Positions 19,609-28,036 of a stretch of 64,000 bases of DNA are shown here, piece by piece. The notes under the pieces were generated by a model. It saw nothing but the letters and a program-made list of their open reading frames with translations. It did no database searches and was not told the DNA's origin. How positions within the stretch are numbered: position 1 is the first letter of the stretch; each line of letters begins with the position of its first letter. The position numbers and the translations under genes were made by a program. This stretch comes from Variovorax sp. S12S4 (GTDB lineage Bacteria > Pseudomonadota > Gammaproteobacteria > Burkholderiales > Burkholderiaceae_C), in assembly GCF_023195515.1 (NCBI RefSeq), contig NZ_JALPKR020000002.1, positions 4,193,001 through 4,257,000 of the forward strand, given 5' to 3'.

Positions 19609-19630
19609 GACCGGCCTCCTTTCTAAAGAG

Positions 19631-19645
19631 GTTGTACTGTACAAC
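19631..19645 (-). promoter_or_regulatory. NrtR operator before nrtR
   Basis: GTTGTACTGTACAAC is a 15-base palindrome identical in pattern to the two boxes at 18817-18853. It lies 22 bases before the nrtR start, which implies autoregulation; it is also only 42 bases from the divergent gene at 19688 and could affect it. Confidence 0.82.
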
Positions 19646-19687
19646 TCCAATGGGCCGGCCGACAGGCCGGGTTAACCTCCGCGACCT

Positions 19688-20908
19688 ATGGATTCCCTGA
19701 TCGCCGCCTCCGCGCGGGCGCTTGCCGCCGGCGACGCGCTCGGTGCCCTCAAGCGGGTCGCCTTGCGCGACGACCCGCCTGCGCTGGCCCTGCGCGGCAT
19801 TGCCATGGCGCAGCTTGGCGAGCATCCACGTGCGCGCGAGCTCCTTCGGCGAGCCGCCCGAGGCTTTGGCGCCCATGAGGAACTGGCGCGCGCCCGCTGC
19901 CTTGTTGCCGAGGCCGAGGTGGCGCTCGCGATGCGCGACCTTGGCGGATCGCCGCGCTCTCTTGCCGCGGCAGCCGCCACGCTCGAGGCACATGCCGACC
20001 ATGGCAATGCGCTGCAGGCGCGACTGATTGCGGCGCGCAAGTTCCTGCTGCTCGGCCGCCTCGACGAGGCGGCGGCCACGCTGGCGCCGCTCGATGCGCG
20101 CGGCCTGTCACCGTCGCTTGCGGCGGTGGCCGAGCTCACTGCCGCCGAGCTGGCGCTCCGATCGCTGCGCACCGGCGTTGCGCAGGCGGCACTCGACCGC
20201 GCACATGAGGCGGCCGAACGCGCGCGTGTGCCGGCGCTGCTGGCCGAGGTGGCGGAGGCGCGGGCCGCGCTCGATCGTCCCGCCGCGCGGCGCCGCTCCG
20301 CCGGCGGCGAAGAGACGTTGCGCCTGCACGAGGTGGAGGCGCTCCTTGCCTCGGACGCGCTGGTGGTCGATGCATGCCGCCGCGGTGTCGGCGCGGGCGA
20401 TGCATGGCGGCCGCTGGCGCGCAGGCCGGTGCTGTTCGCACTGGCGCGCGCGCTGGCCGAGGCGTGGCCCGGCGATGTGGATCGCGAAGCGCTGATTGCC
20501 TACGCCTTCAACACCCGCTACCCCGACGAAACGCTGCGAGCGCGCCTGCGGGTCGAAGTCGGCAGGCTGCGCGCGCTCGTTGCGCCGCTGGCAGGCATCG
20601 AGGCGACGGCGCGGGGTTTTGTCCTGAAGCCGCACGGCGGGCGCGAGGTTGCCGTGCTGGCGCCACCCATCGACGGCGACCAGGCGTCGCTGCTGGCGCT
20701 GCTTTCCGACGGCGCGGCGTGGTCCACCTCGGCCCTGGCGCTGGCATTGGGCGCCAGCCAGCGCACTGTGCAGCGCGCGCTCGCCGAGCTGGAGACTGCC
20801 GGGCGTGTGCGCGCCATCGGGCGGGCGCGGGCTCAGCGCTGGCTTTCGCCGCCGCTGACCGGATTCACGACGATCTTGTTACTCCCCGCCGCGCTGCCGA
20901 TTGAATAG
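19688..20908 (+). CDS. Winged-helix (HTH) domain protein with TPR-like N-terminal half
   Basis: 406 residues, very rich in Ala, Arg and Leu. Residues 1 to about 190 are repeated amphipathic helices (ALALRGIAMAQLGEHPRARELLRRAARGFG; LIAARKFLLLGRLDEAAATLAPLDARG) that look like degenerate TPRs. A central segment (FALARALAEAWPGDVDREALIAYAFNTRYPDETLRARLRVEVGRLR) resembles a transcriptional-regulator C-terminal winged helix. Near residues 345-385 a second HTH is visible (STSALALALGASQRTVQRALAELETAGRV). No ligand or target can be named. It is divergent from nrtR and followed 46 bases later by a beta-propeller gene; the three downstream genes may be its targets. Confidence 0.6.
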   Translation: MDSLIAASARALAAGDALGALKRVALRDDPPALALRGIAMAQLGEHPRARELLRRAARGFGAHEELARARCLVAEAEVALAMRDLGGSPRSLAAAAATLEAHADHGNALQARLIAARKFLLLGRLDEAAATLAPLDARGLSPSLAAVAELTAAELALRSLRTGVAQAALDRAHEAAERARVPALLAEVAEARAALDRPAARRRSAGGEETLRLHEVEALLASDALVVDACRRGVGAGDAWRPLARRPVLFALARALAEAWPGDVDREALIAYAFNTRYPDETLRARLRVEVGRLRALVAPLAGIEATARGFVLKPHGGREVAVLAPPIDGDQASLLALLSDGAAWSTSALALALGASQRTVQRALAELETAGRVRAIGRARAQRWLSPPLTGFTTILLLPAALPIE

Positions 20909-20954
20909 AGTTGTCTCCAAGGCCCCGATCCCCGGGCGCAAACAAGGAGCAGCA

Positions 20955-21641
20955 ATGAGCACTGGCAGCAAGACAGGCAAGGACCAGACCCCCGTGACGG
21001 CGCGCGCAGCCGAGATCGTTCGCGAGTACGGCCCCTTGGCCGGCGAGGCGAGCGTGGGCGGCGTGACCCACGACGGCCAACGCGTCTGGGCCGCCACGCG
21101 CGACGGGCTGATTGCCTTCGATCCCGTGAGCGGCGAGACCACGCGCACGCTGGCTTGCGCCGGAGACGCCGGCACCGCCTTCGACGGCACTCATCTGTAT
21201 CAGATCACCGAGGCGCGCATCGACAAGATTGACCCGGTCACGGGCACCGTGGTCGCATCGATTCCCGCTCCGGGCAACGGCAGCGACTCGGGGCTCACCT
21301 GGGCCGAGGGCAGCCTGTGGGTGGGCCAGTACCGCGACCGCAAGATCCGCCAGATCGACCCGGCCACCGGCGCCGTGTTGCGCACCATCGAGTCCAACCG
21401 CTTCGTTACCGGCGTGACCTGGGTTGACGGCGAGCTGTGGCACGGCACCTGGGAGGGCGACGAGAGCGAGCTCCGCCGCATCAACCCCGAAAGCGGCGCC
21501 GTGCTCGAGCGGCTGGAAATGCCGCGCGGCACCGGCGTGAGCGGGCTCGAATCCGACGGGGGAGACCTCTTCTACTGCGGCGGCGGGGGCAGCGGAAAAG
21601 TCCGCGCCGTGCGGCGCCCCAAGGCAGCCGCCAGGGCGTGA
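20955..21641 (+). CDS. Beta-propeller (glutaminyl-cyclase/PQQ-repeat-like) protein
   Basis: 228 residues without signal peptide. Four to five blade-like repeats are visible, each with a xW(A/V)xxxxxxIxxIDPxTGxVxxTI pattern (GQRVWAATRDGLIAFDPVSGETTRTL; GTHLYQITEARIDKIDPVTGTVVASI; GSLWVGQYRDRKIRQIDPATGAVLRTI; GELWHGTWEGDESELRRINPESGAVL). This resembles plant-type glutaminyl cyclase and Vgb lyase propellers. ATG 20955 has AAGGAG five bases upstream. Enzyme activity cannot be assigned. The DUF899 gene follows in the same direction 47 bases later. Confidence 0.65.
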   Translation: MSTGSKTGKDQTPVTARAAEIVREYGPLAGEASVGGVTHDGQRVWAATRDGLIAFDPVSGETTRTLACAGDAGTAFDGTHLYQITEARIDKIDPVTGTVVASIPAPGNGSDSGLTWAEGSLWVGQYRDRKIRQIDPATGAVLRTIESNRFVTGVTWVDGELWHGTWEGDESELRRINPESGAVLERLEMPRGTGVSGLESDGGDLFYCGGGGSGKVRAVRRPKAAARA

Positions 21642-21688
21642 GCGCATCCGCCCGCGAAACGATTCATCGAGCCAAGGAGCACATCGCC

Positions 21689-22477
21689 ATGAACACCACT
21701 GTTGCCGAAACCGGCATTGCCGATCATCCCGTCGTTGCCAAGGACCGTTGGCTCGCCCAGCGCAAGACGCTGCTAGCGCGCGAAAAGGAGCTGACGCGCC
21801 TGCGCGACCAGATCGCCCGGGAGCGCCGCGCCCTGCCGTGGACCCGCGTCGAGAAGAACTACACCTTCGACACGCCCGACGGCCCCCGCGCGCTTGCCGA
21901 CCTGTTCGAGGGCCGCCGCCAGTTGCTGGTGCAGCACTTCATGCTCGGCCCCGATTGGGAGCAGGGCTGCCCGAGCTGTTCCTACATGGCGGACCACGTC
22001 GACGGCATGAAGGTGCATCTCGAGCACCGCGACGTCACGCTGCTGGCTGTGTCCCGCGCGCCGCTCGACCAGATCGAGCGCTTTCGCCGGCGCATGGGCT
22101 GGCAGTTCAAGTGGGTGTCGGCCTTCGGCAGCGATTTCAACTACGACTTCGGCGTGAGCTTCAAGTCGGAGGAATGGGCCGAGGGCCAGGGCGAGGTCTA
22201 CTACAACTACAGCGTGCGGCCCTTCCCGGCGGAGGAGGCACCCGGCATCAGCGTGTTCTACAAGAACGACGCGGGCGAGATCTTCCACACCTATTCGACC
22301 TACGAGCGCGGCGTTGAAGTGATGATGGGCACGTACAACCTGCTCGACCTCACCCCCAAGGGCCGCGACGAGCACAACGCGGTCTACACCATGGACTGGG
22401 TGCGCCACCACGACCGCTACGAGCCCGCGCCAGCCAGCAAACCGGCGGCCCATGCCTGCTGCCATCCGTCGAACTGA
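21689..22477 (+). CDS. DUF899 thioredoxin-like family protein
   Basis: 262-residue DUF899 protein with the diagnostic N-terminus (VVAKDRWLAQRKTLLAREKELTRLRDQIARERRALPWTRVEKNYTFDTPDG), the catalytic-looking LGPDWEQGCPSCSYMADHVDG with a CPSC dithiol pair, and AVSRAPLDQIERFRRRMGW. The fold is thioredoxin/peroxiredoxin-like and the CPSC pair suggests a redox role; function is not established. The C-terminus has an added HACCHPSN cysteine pair. The ATG at 21689 is preceded by AAGGAG at about 12 bases. Confidence 0.85.
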   Translation: MNTTVAETGIADHPVVAKDRWLAQRKTLLAREKELTRLRDQIARERRALPWTRVEKNYTFDTPDGPRALADLFEGRRQLLVQHFMLGPDWEQGCPSCSYMADHVDGMKVHLEHRDVTLLAVSRAPLDQIERFRRRMGWQFKWVSAFGSDFNYDFGVSFKSEEWAEGQGEVYYNYSVRPFPAEEAPGISVFYKNDAGEIFHTYSTYERGVEVMMGTYNLLDLTPKGRDEHNAVYTMDWVRHHDRYEPAPASKPAAHACCHPSN

Positions 22478-22508
22478 CCGGCAACCTGGCTGAACGCGAG
22501 GTCATGCA

Positions 22509-23060
22509 GTGGAAAGCCTCTGGCCCTGGCTGGTGGTGGCGGGTCTCGGCGCCATCCATGGGCTGAACCCGGCCACCGGCTGGATGTGGGCCGCGGCCTG
22601 GGGCGTCCGGTCGAAAGATCGGGGCCAGGCGCTGCGGGCCCTGGTGCCCATTGCGGTCGGGCACGCCGCGTCGGTCGCGCTGGTGGCGGCCGCAGTGGCG
22701 TTCGGCGTATCGATGGACCGAACGGTGATGCAAGTGGTGGCGGGCGGGCTGGTCGTCGTCTTCGTGGTGCTGCACCTCTCGGGCCGCACACCCAAGGCGG
22801 TGCGTGCGCCGGCGGGGCATGCCGGGCTGGCGCTCTGGTCTTTCATGATGGCCACCGCGCACGGCGCCGGGTTGATGCTGGTGCCGGCGCTGGTTCCGCT
22901 CTGCATGGGCGACACGCCGGCCCTGGACGTTGCCGCATCGGGCACGCTGATGCTGGCGCTTGCGGCGGTTGGCGTTCACACGGCGGCCATGCTTGCCGTG
23001 ACGGCGCTGGTCGCCAGCGGAGTGTGCCGGGGGCTGAAACTCATACTTTCGAACTCGTGA
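22509..23060 (+). CDS. Small integral membrane protein of unknown function
   Basis: 183 residues with about five hydrophobic segments (WLVVAGLGAIHGLNPATGW; LVPIAVGHAASVALVAAAVA; VMQVVAGGLVVVFVVLHL; MMATAHGAGLMLVPALVPL; LMLALAAVGVHTAAMLAVTAL). Conserved-looking motifs HGLNPATGWMWA, the histidine in AVGHAAS, and ATAHGAG place His and Asn near the membrane interface, similar in style to NreB/HoxN or urease-accessory-type metal exporters, but I cannot prove the link. The GTG at 22509 has GCGAGG seven bases upstream. It lies 31 bases after DUF899 in the same direction. Confidence 0.55.
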   Translation: MESLWPWLVVAGLGAIHGLNPATGWMWAAAWGVRSKDRGQALRALVPIAVGHAASVALVAAAVAFGVSMDRTVMQVVAGGLVVVFVVLHLSGRTPKAVRAPAGHAGLALWSFMMATAHGAGLMLVPALVPLCMGDTPALDVAASGTLMLALAAVGVHTAAMLAVTALVASGVCRGLKLILSNS

Positions 23061-23237
23061 GGTGCTGCGAAAGGAGCAACAAGGTACAGACTTGCGCATC
23101 TGGTTGCACATTGGCGGTGCCCTGACAGCTGGTTGCAAGCTTGGCTCAGTGTTTTCCTCAGAGAACGATGGCTTGAAACTCGCTAGAGTGAAGGCGGCCG
23201 TTCAGGCTTTTGCGTCGCACACATCAAGGAAAATTTC

Positions 23238-23975
23238 ATGAGCAAGAAAGTTGCATATGTCACCGGAGGCATGGGTGGCATCGGAACTGCCATCTGCCAA
23301 CGCCTCTTCAAGGACGGCTTCACTGTCGTCGCAGGCTGCGGCCCCACGCGCGACCATGCCAAATGGCTGGCCGAGCAAAAAGCCCAGGGCTTCGAGTTCC
23401 ACGCATCGGTCGGCAATGTCGGCGACTGGCAATCCACGGTGGAGGCGTTTTCCGCTGCCAAGGCGGCGCACGGCCCCATCGACGTGCTCGTCAACAACGC
23501 CGGCATTACCCGGGACCGCATGTTCCTGAAGATGACACCGGAAGACTGGAGCGCGGTGATCGAGACCAACCTCAACAGCATGTTCAACGTCACCAAGCAG
23601 GTGGTGGGCGACATGGTCGAGAAGGGCTGGGGCCGCATCATCAACATCAGCTCGGTCAATGGCGCCAAGGGCCAGGCGGGGCAGACCAACTACTCGGCGG
23701 CCAAGGCCGGCATGCACGGCTTCACGATGGCGCTGGCGCAAGAGCTGGCGAGCAAGGGCGTCACGGTCAACACCGTGAGCCCGGGCTACATCGGCACCGA
23801 CATGGTGAAAGCCATCCGCCAGGAAGTGCTCGACAAGATCGTGGCCACCATTCCCGTCAAGCGCCTGGGCGAACCCAGCGAAATCGCCTCCATCATTTCG
23901 TGGCTTGCCACGGACGAGGGCGGCTATTCCACCGGGGCCGATTTCTCGGTCAACGGCGGGCTTCACATGCACTGA
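23238..23975 (+). CDS. phaB: Acetoacetyl-CoA reductase
   Basis: 245-residue NADPH-dependent short-chain dehydrogenase that makes (R)-3-hydroxybutyryl-CoA for polyhydroxybutyrate. It has TGGMGGIG in the Rossmann loop, NNAG at residues about 90, catalytic Ser in ISSVNGAKGQAGQTNYSAAKAGM with Tyr and Lys in YSAAK, and the PhaB-specific C-terminal GEPSEIASIISWLATDEGGYSTGADFSVNGGLHMH. AAGGA precedes the ATG. It is monocistronic: a strong hairpin terminator follows 25 bases after the stop and no phaC or phaA is adjacent. Confidence 0.9.
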   Translation: MSKKVAYVTGGMGGIGTAICQRLFKDGFTVVAGCGPTRDHAKWLAEQKAQGFEFHASVGNVGDWQSTVEAFSAAKAAHGPIDVLVNNAGITRDRMFLKMTPEDWSAVIETNLNSMFNVTKQVVGDMVEKGWGRIINISSVNGAKGQAGQTNYSAAKAGMHGFTMALAQELASKGVTVNTVSPGYIGTDMVKAIRQEVLDKIVATIPVKRLGEPSEIASIISWLATDEGGYSTGADFSVNGGLHMH

Positions 23976-24000
23976 GCATGCTGACCGGAACCTGATCGAA

Positions 24001-24027
24001 AAACCCGCTTCGGCGGGTTTTTTTGTT
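24001..24027 (+). terminator. Rho-independent terminator after phaB
   Basis: Stem AAACCCGC / GCGGGTTT with a TTCG tetraloop at 24001-24020, followed by a T run. Confidence 0.92.
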
Positions 24028-24101
24028 TCCAGCGATGTGGCTTCTACGAATGGAAAGCCGCGAGAACAGCCATAAAGTTTCGCACCCCCTGGAGGCACGA
24101 C

Positions 24102-25445
24102 ATGGCAGACACAACAATCACACCGACCCAGAAACTTCCTCTCTACCGCTCGCTTTATGTTCAGGTGATCACCGCGGTGGTCATCGGCGTGCTGCTCGGG
24201 CACTTCTATCCCGCCATCGGCGAAGCCATGAAGCCGCTCGGCGACGGCTTCATCAAGCTCATCAAGATGATCATCGCGCCGATCATCTTCTGCACGGTGG
24301 TGGTCGGCATTGCTGGCATGGAAGACATGAAGAAGGTGGGCAAGACCGGCGGCCTGGCGCTGCTCTACTTCGAGATCGTGAGCACCATCGCGCTCGTGGT
24401 CGGGCTGCTGCTGGTCAACGTGCTGAAGCCCGGCGCGGGCATGAACATCGACCCGGCCACGCTCGACACCAAGTCGATCGCCGCCTACACCGGCCCCGGC
24501 AAGATGACCGGCACGGTCGACTTTCTGCTGAACGTCATTCCCAGCACGGTGGTCGATGCCTTTGCCAAGGGCGAAATCCTGCAGGTGCTGCTCATCGCGG
24601 TGCTGTTCGGCTTTGCGCTGCACCGCTTCGGCGGGCGCGGCACGCTGGTGTTCGACGTGATCGAGAAGGGCTCGCACGTGCTCTTCGTGATCGTCGGCTA
24701 CATCATGAAGCTCGCGCCCATCGGCGCCTTTGGCGCCATGGCGTTCACCATCGGCAAGTACGGCCTGGGCAGCCTGTTCTCGCTCGGCAAGCTGATGGGC
24801 ACGTTCTACCTGACCTGCCTGCTGTTCATCTTCGTGGTGCTGGGGCTCATTGCGCGCTTCCACGGCTTCAGCATCTGGAAGTTCATCAAGTACATCAAGG
24901 AAGAGCTGCTGATCGTGCTGGGCACGTCGTCGTCCGAATCGGTGCTGCCGCGCATGATGGAGAAGATGGAAAACCTGGGCGCGAAGAAGGCCTGCGTGGG
25001 CCTGGTGATTCCGACCGGCTATTCGTTCAACCTGGACGGCACTTCCATCTACCTGACGATGGCGGCGGTTTTCATTGCGCAGGCCACCAACACGCCGATG
25101 ACGCTGACACAGGAGATCACGCTGCTGGCCGTGCTGCTGCTCACTTCCAAGGGCGCAGCGGGCGTGACCGGGAGCGGCTTCATCGTGCTGGCCGCCACGC
25201 TGTCGGCCGTGGGCCACGTGCCGGTGGCCGGCCTTGCGCTCATCTTGGGCATCGACCGCTTCATGTCCGAGGCGCGTGCGCTGACCAACCTGATCGGCAA
25301 TGGCGTGGCCACCATCGTGGTGGCAAAGTGGACCAACGAACTCGACACCGAGCGGCTGAAGGCCGGGCTCAACAATGAAAGCTGGGTCGAGTCGCAGGAG
25401 CCTGAAGTGCTCGAAGGTGCGCGCGTCAGCAAAATGGCCGACTGA
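24102..25445 (+). CDS. dctA: C4-dicarboxylate:cation symporter DctA
   Basis: 447-residue inner-membrane transporter (DAACS family) that imports succinate, fumarate and malate with protons or sodium. Diagnostic segments are [22 protein letters not shown], the serine-rich reentrant loop [40 protein letters not shown] and [24 protein letters not shown] lies about 7 bases before the ATG. It is flanked by a terminator upstream and the antiporter gene downstream, so is probably its own unit. Confidence 0.94.
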   Translation: MADTTITPTQKLPLYRSLYVQVITAVVIGVLLGHFYPAIGEAMKPLGDGFIKLIKMIIAPIIFCTVVVGIAGMEDMKKVGKTGGLALLYFEIVSTIALVVGLLLVNVLKPGAGMNIDPATLDTKSIAAYTGPGKMTGTVDFLLNVIPSTVVDAFAKGEILQVLLIAVLFGFALHRFGGRGTLVFDVIEKGSHVLFVIVGYIMKLAPIGAFGAMAFTIGKYGLGSLFSLGKLMGTFYLTCLLFIFVVLGLIARFHGFSIWKFIKYIKEELLIVLGTSSSESVLPRMMEKMENLGAKKACVGLVIPTGYSFNLDGTSIYLTMAAVFIAQATNTPMTLTQEITLLAVLLLTSKGAAGVTGSGFIVLAATLSAVGHVPVAGLALILGIDRFMSEARALTNLIGNGVATIVVAKWTNELDTERLKAGLNNESWVESQEPEVLEGARVSKMAD

Positions 25446-25515
25446 ATGCCCCTGAAGGCCCGACGAAGGGCCGGGTGAAGTAAAGGGCCATGCATCGTTC
25501 CTGCAAAATGGAACG

Positions 25516-27216
25516 ATGCCCCACAGCGTTTCCCTCATCAACACCATCGCCGCCGGCCTGGGGCTGGCGCTCGTGTTCGGCTTTCTCGCAGTGCGCCTGC
25601 GGTTGCCCGCGCTGGTGGGCTACCTGCTGGCGGGGGTGATCATCGGGCCCTTCACGCCGGGCTTCGTGGCCGATGCGGGCATTGCGGCGCAGCTGGCCGA
25701 AATCGGCGTGATGCTGCTGATGTTCGGCGTGGGCCTGCATTTTTCGCTGGACGATCTGCTGGCCGTACGCAAGATCGCCTTGCCCGGAGCGCTGGCGCAG
25801 ATTGCGGTGGCCACGCTGCTCGGCGGTGCGCTGGCGCTCTGGTGGGACTGGTCCTGGGGCGAGGCGCTGGTCTTTGGGCTGGCGCTGTCGGTGGCAAGCA
25901 CGGTCGTGCTGCTGCGGGCGCTCGAAAGCCTGGGCATTCTCGATTCGTTCACCGGCCGCATCGCCGTGGGCTGGCTGGTGGTCGAAGACTTGGCGATGGT
26001 GCTGGTTCTGGTGCTGATGCCGCCGCTTGCGGGAGCCTTGGGCGGCCATGCCGCCGATGCGGCAGGTTCGGCGGACCCGCTGTGGCAGACGCTCGGCCTC
26101 ACCCTGCTGCAGGTGGGCGGCTTTGTGGCGCTCATGCTCGTGGTCGGAAGGCGGGCCTTTCCCTGGATTCTCTGGCAGGTTACGCGGACCGGCTCACGCG
26201 AGCTCTTCACGCTGTGCGTGATTGCGGCAGCCGTCAGCATCGCTTTCGCATCGGCGGCGCTGTTCGGGGTGTCGTTTGCGCTAGGCGCATTCTTCGCGGG
26301 CATGGTCATGCGCGAATCGGAGTTCAGCCACCGTGCCGCGCAAGAATCGCTGCCGCTGCGCGACGCCTTTGCGGTGCTGTTCTTCGTGTCGGTGGGCATG
26401 CTGTTCGACCCCTCGGTGCTCATCGAGCGTCCGCTGCAGGTGCTGGCCGTGGTGGGCGTGATCGTGCTGGGCAAGTCGCTTGCCGCCTGCGCGCTGGTGC
26501 TGGCTTTCCGCTATCCGCTGGGTACGGCGCTGACGGTGAGCGCGAGCCTCGCGCAGATCGGGGAGTTCTCGTTCATCCTGGCGGGGCTCGGCGTATCGCT
26601 TGGTGTGCTGCCAGTCGAGGGCCAGAGCCTCATCCTTGCCGGCGCGCTGATCTCCATTGCCACCAATCCGCTGTGGTTCAGCCTGATCGGGCCGTTGCAG
26701 AAGTGGCTGCATGCCCGCCTGCCGGTGGCGCGCGGGCTCGAATCGCGCGACCATCCGTTGGCCGAGCTGCCGACCACCACCGAGGCCAGATACCTCTCCA
26801 GGCAGGTGGTGCTGGTGGGCTACGGCCGCGTCGGGCGGCGCATTGCGGCCGAGCTGGAGGCCAACGACATTCCCTATGTGGTGGCCGAGCAGAACCGCGA
26901 GCTGGTCGAGAAATTGCGCGAAGCCGGCGTTGCCGCGGTGTGGGGCGATGCGGCCGACCCGGCGGTGCTGATCCAGGCGCACATTGCGCGAGCCCGTGTG
27001 CTGGTGGTCGCAACGCCCGACGCCCTGAACGTGCGCCAGATGATGGAAACCGCGCGCACGCTCAACCCCGGAATCGACACTGTCATTCGCAGCCACAACG
27101 AAGACGAAGCCGAATTGCTGACCCAGCAGACGGCGGCAACGGTATTTCTTGGCGAACAGGAACTGGCGCAGGCGATGGCGCGCGACGTTGTTCGGCGCGC
27201 CGCGGCAGCGGCGTGA
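25516..27216 (+). CDS. CPA2-family cation:proton antiporter with TrkA-N domain (YbaL/KefC type)
   Basis: 566 residues. Residues 1 to about 390 form a Na+/H+ exchanger domain with some 12 hydrophobic helices (RLPALVGYLLAGVIIGPFTPGF; LLMFGVGLHFSLDDLLAVRK; FALGAFFAGMVMRESEFSHRA; FAVLFFVSVGMLFDPS). Residues about 430-550 are an RCK/TrkA-N nucleotide-binding domain (QVVLVGYGRVGRRIAAEL with GYGRVG, then WGDAADPAVLIQAHIARARVLVVATPD). This domain order is that of YbaL/RosB-type potassium efflux proteins. Substrate ion is not decidable from sequence. Confidence 0.88.
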   Translation: MPHSVSLINTIAAGLGLALVFGFLAVRLRLPALVGYLLAGVIIGPFTPGFVADAGIAAQLAEIGVMLLMFGVGLHFSLDDLLAVRKIALPGALAQIAVATLLGGALALWWDWSWGEALVFGLALSVASTVVLLRALESLGILDSFTGRIAVGWLVVEDLAMVLVLVLMPPLAGALGGHAADAAGSADPLWQTLGLTLLQVGGFVALMLVVGRRAFPWILWQVTRTGSRELFTLCVIAAAVSIAFASAALFGVSFALGAFFAGMVMRESEFSHRAAQESLPLRDAFAVLFFVSVGMLFDPSVLIERPLQVLAVVGVIVLGKSLAACALVLAFRYPLGTALTVSASLAQIGEFSFILAGLGVSLGVLPVEGQSLILAGALISIATNPLWFSLIGPLQKWLHARLPVARGLESRDHPLAELPTTTEARYLSRQVVLVGYGRVGRRIAAELEANDIPYVVAEQNRELVEKLREAGVAAVWGDAADPAVLIQAHIARARVLVVATPDALNVRQMMETARTLNPGIDTVIRSHNEDEAELLTQQTAATVFLGEQELAQAMARDVVRRAAAAA

Positions 27217-27235
27217 ACCGCCGGGGGCAAGCGGT

Positions 27236-27640
27236 TCAGAGGTCTTCGATGACGAGCGTGCGGTAGCGCTGCGCGATCGAATACGGCACGGCGCGCACCA
27301 CCTCCATCAGGCGGTTCGCTTCCTCTTCGTTCTTCGTCCTGACGAGCAAGGCCGTGTGGCCTTCGCGCGCGAGCTTGGTGTAGGCGCGCACCGTGGCGGC
27401 GTCGGTACCCGCCGAAGGCAGCGGGTCGTCGGATTCCTTCACCGTCGGCGTGATCTCCTCGAGCACCGTTTGCGGCGGGATCAGGTAGATCTCATCGCCG
27501 CTCACGCCCTTCTCGAGCAACTGATGGCCGATGCGATTGGCGTCTTCCGCGCTCGGAAACATCACCATCGAGTAGCCGCTCGGGTAAAAGGCGCCCCCAA
27601 TGGTTGCTCGCATGCGGGGTTCTAGGACGAAGTTCTTCAT
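27236..27640 (-). CDS. Conserved hypothetical protein, stress-protein-like
   Basis: 134 residues, soluble, no signal peptide. It has a repeated alpha-beta layout: SMVMFPSAEDANRIGHQLLEKGVSGDEIYLIPP in the first half and HTALLVRTKNEEEANRLMEVVRAVPYSIAQRYRTLVIEDL in the second, both a beta strand followed by xxEEAxR(I/L)xxxL, suggesting a duplicated ferredoxin-like half as in general stress protein 17M-type domains. Function unknown. ATG 27640 has GGAGG seven bases upstream. Convergent with the antiporter gene. Confidence 0.55.
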   Translation of the reverse strand: MKNFVLEPRMRATIGGAFYPSGYSMVMFPSAEDANRIGHQLLEKGVSGDEIYLIPPQTVLEEITPTVKESDDPLPSAGTDAATVRAYTKLAREGHTALLVRTKNEEEANRLMEVVRAVPYSIAQRYRTLVIEDL

Positions 27641-27893
27641 GGTGCTGCCTCCAGGTGATGCAGTTCTTTGCTTTGCCCACCACGCTAGGCCTCCGGCGGC
27701 CCGTGCGCTGTAGGCCTGCTCCCTATATTTCCGCAGGTTGGCACGGCAAAGCGTGCGCAATGCCCCGGCAGGCTCCTGTACACTGCGCCTTCTCATGTCT
27801 TGCTGCCTTTTCCCCACCGCCGATTGCGCCGCCTCCATGGCCCGCATGATGCCGCCTGCCTTTGCGCGGGCGAATGGGGCATTGGTTGCACGA

Positions 27894-27926
27894 ATGATTA
27901 CCACCATTACCACCGCGGCCACCTGA
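27894..27926 (+). CDS. Threonine/isoleucine-rich leader peptide (ThrL-like)
   Basis: Ten codons read MITTITTAAT: five Thr (all ACC), two Ile, two Ala. This repeats the codon pattern of enterobacterial thrL, whose product also alternates Thr and Ile. Its stop codon lies inside the first arm of a strong hairpin, and an intrinsic terminator and hom follow. The ribosome site is weak, a GGGG about 14 bases upstream. The composition and position are very unlikely to be chance, but translation is unproven. Confidence 0.7.
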   Translation: MITTITTAAT

Positions 27927-28020
27927 GCACGCGCAGGTGGCCGTTTCGGCAGCCACCTGGTGTATCGCTCTTCTCTCCGAATGATTGAAACCCAGCTCTG
28001 GCAGCTGGGTTTTTGTTTTT
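27917..28020 (+). promoter_or_regulatory. Candidate threonine attenuator upstream of hom
   Basis: Three mutually exclusive segments are visible. Segment 1 (27917-27925, GGCCACCTG) overlaps the last leader codons and stop and pairs perfectly with segment 2 (27934-27942, CAGGTGGCC). Segment 2 can instead pair with segment 3 (27952-27959, GCCACCTG). An intrinsic terminator follows at 27988-28020. A ribosome stalled on the ACC codons would cover segment 1 and free segment 2. I do not see a strong pairing of segment 3 with the terminator arm, so the last switching step is unresolved. Confidence 0.65.
27988..28020 (+). terminator. Intrinsic terminator in the hom leader
   Basis: Ten-base stem AAACCCAGCT / AGCTGGGTTT (27988-27997 and 28003-28012) with a five-base loop, followed by a T-rich tract, 17 bases before the hom start codon. 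Its place inside the 5' leader implies conditional termination. Confidence 0.88.
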
Positions 28021-28036
28021 TCATCCGGAGATTTCC

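Noticed and set aside
27874..27897. Second tiny ORF MGHWLHE overlapping the Thr leader start
   Set aside because: Seven codons with no ribosome site and no amino-acid bias; overlap with the leader ATG looks accidental.
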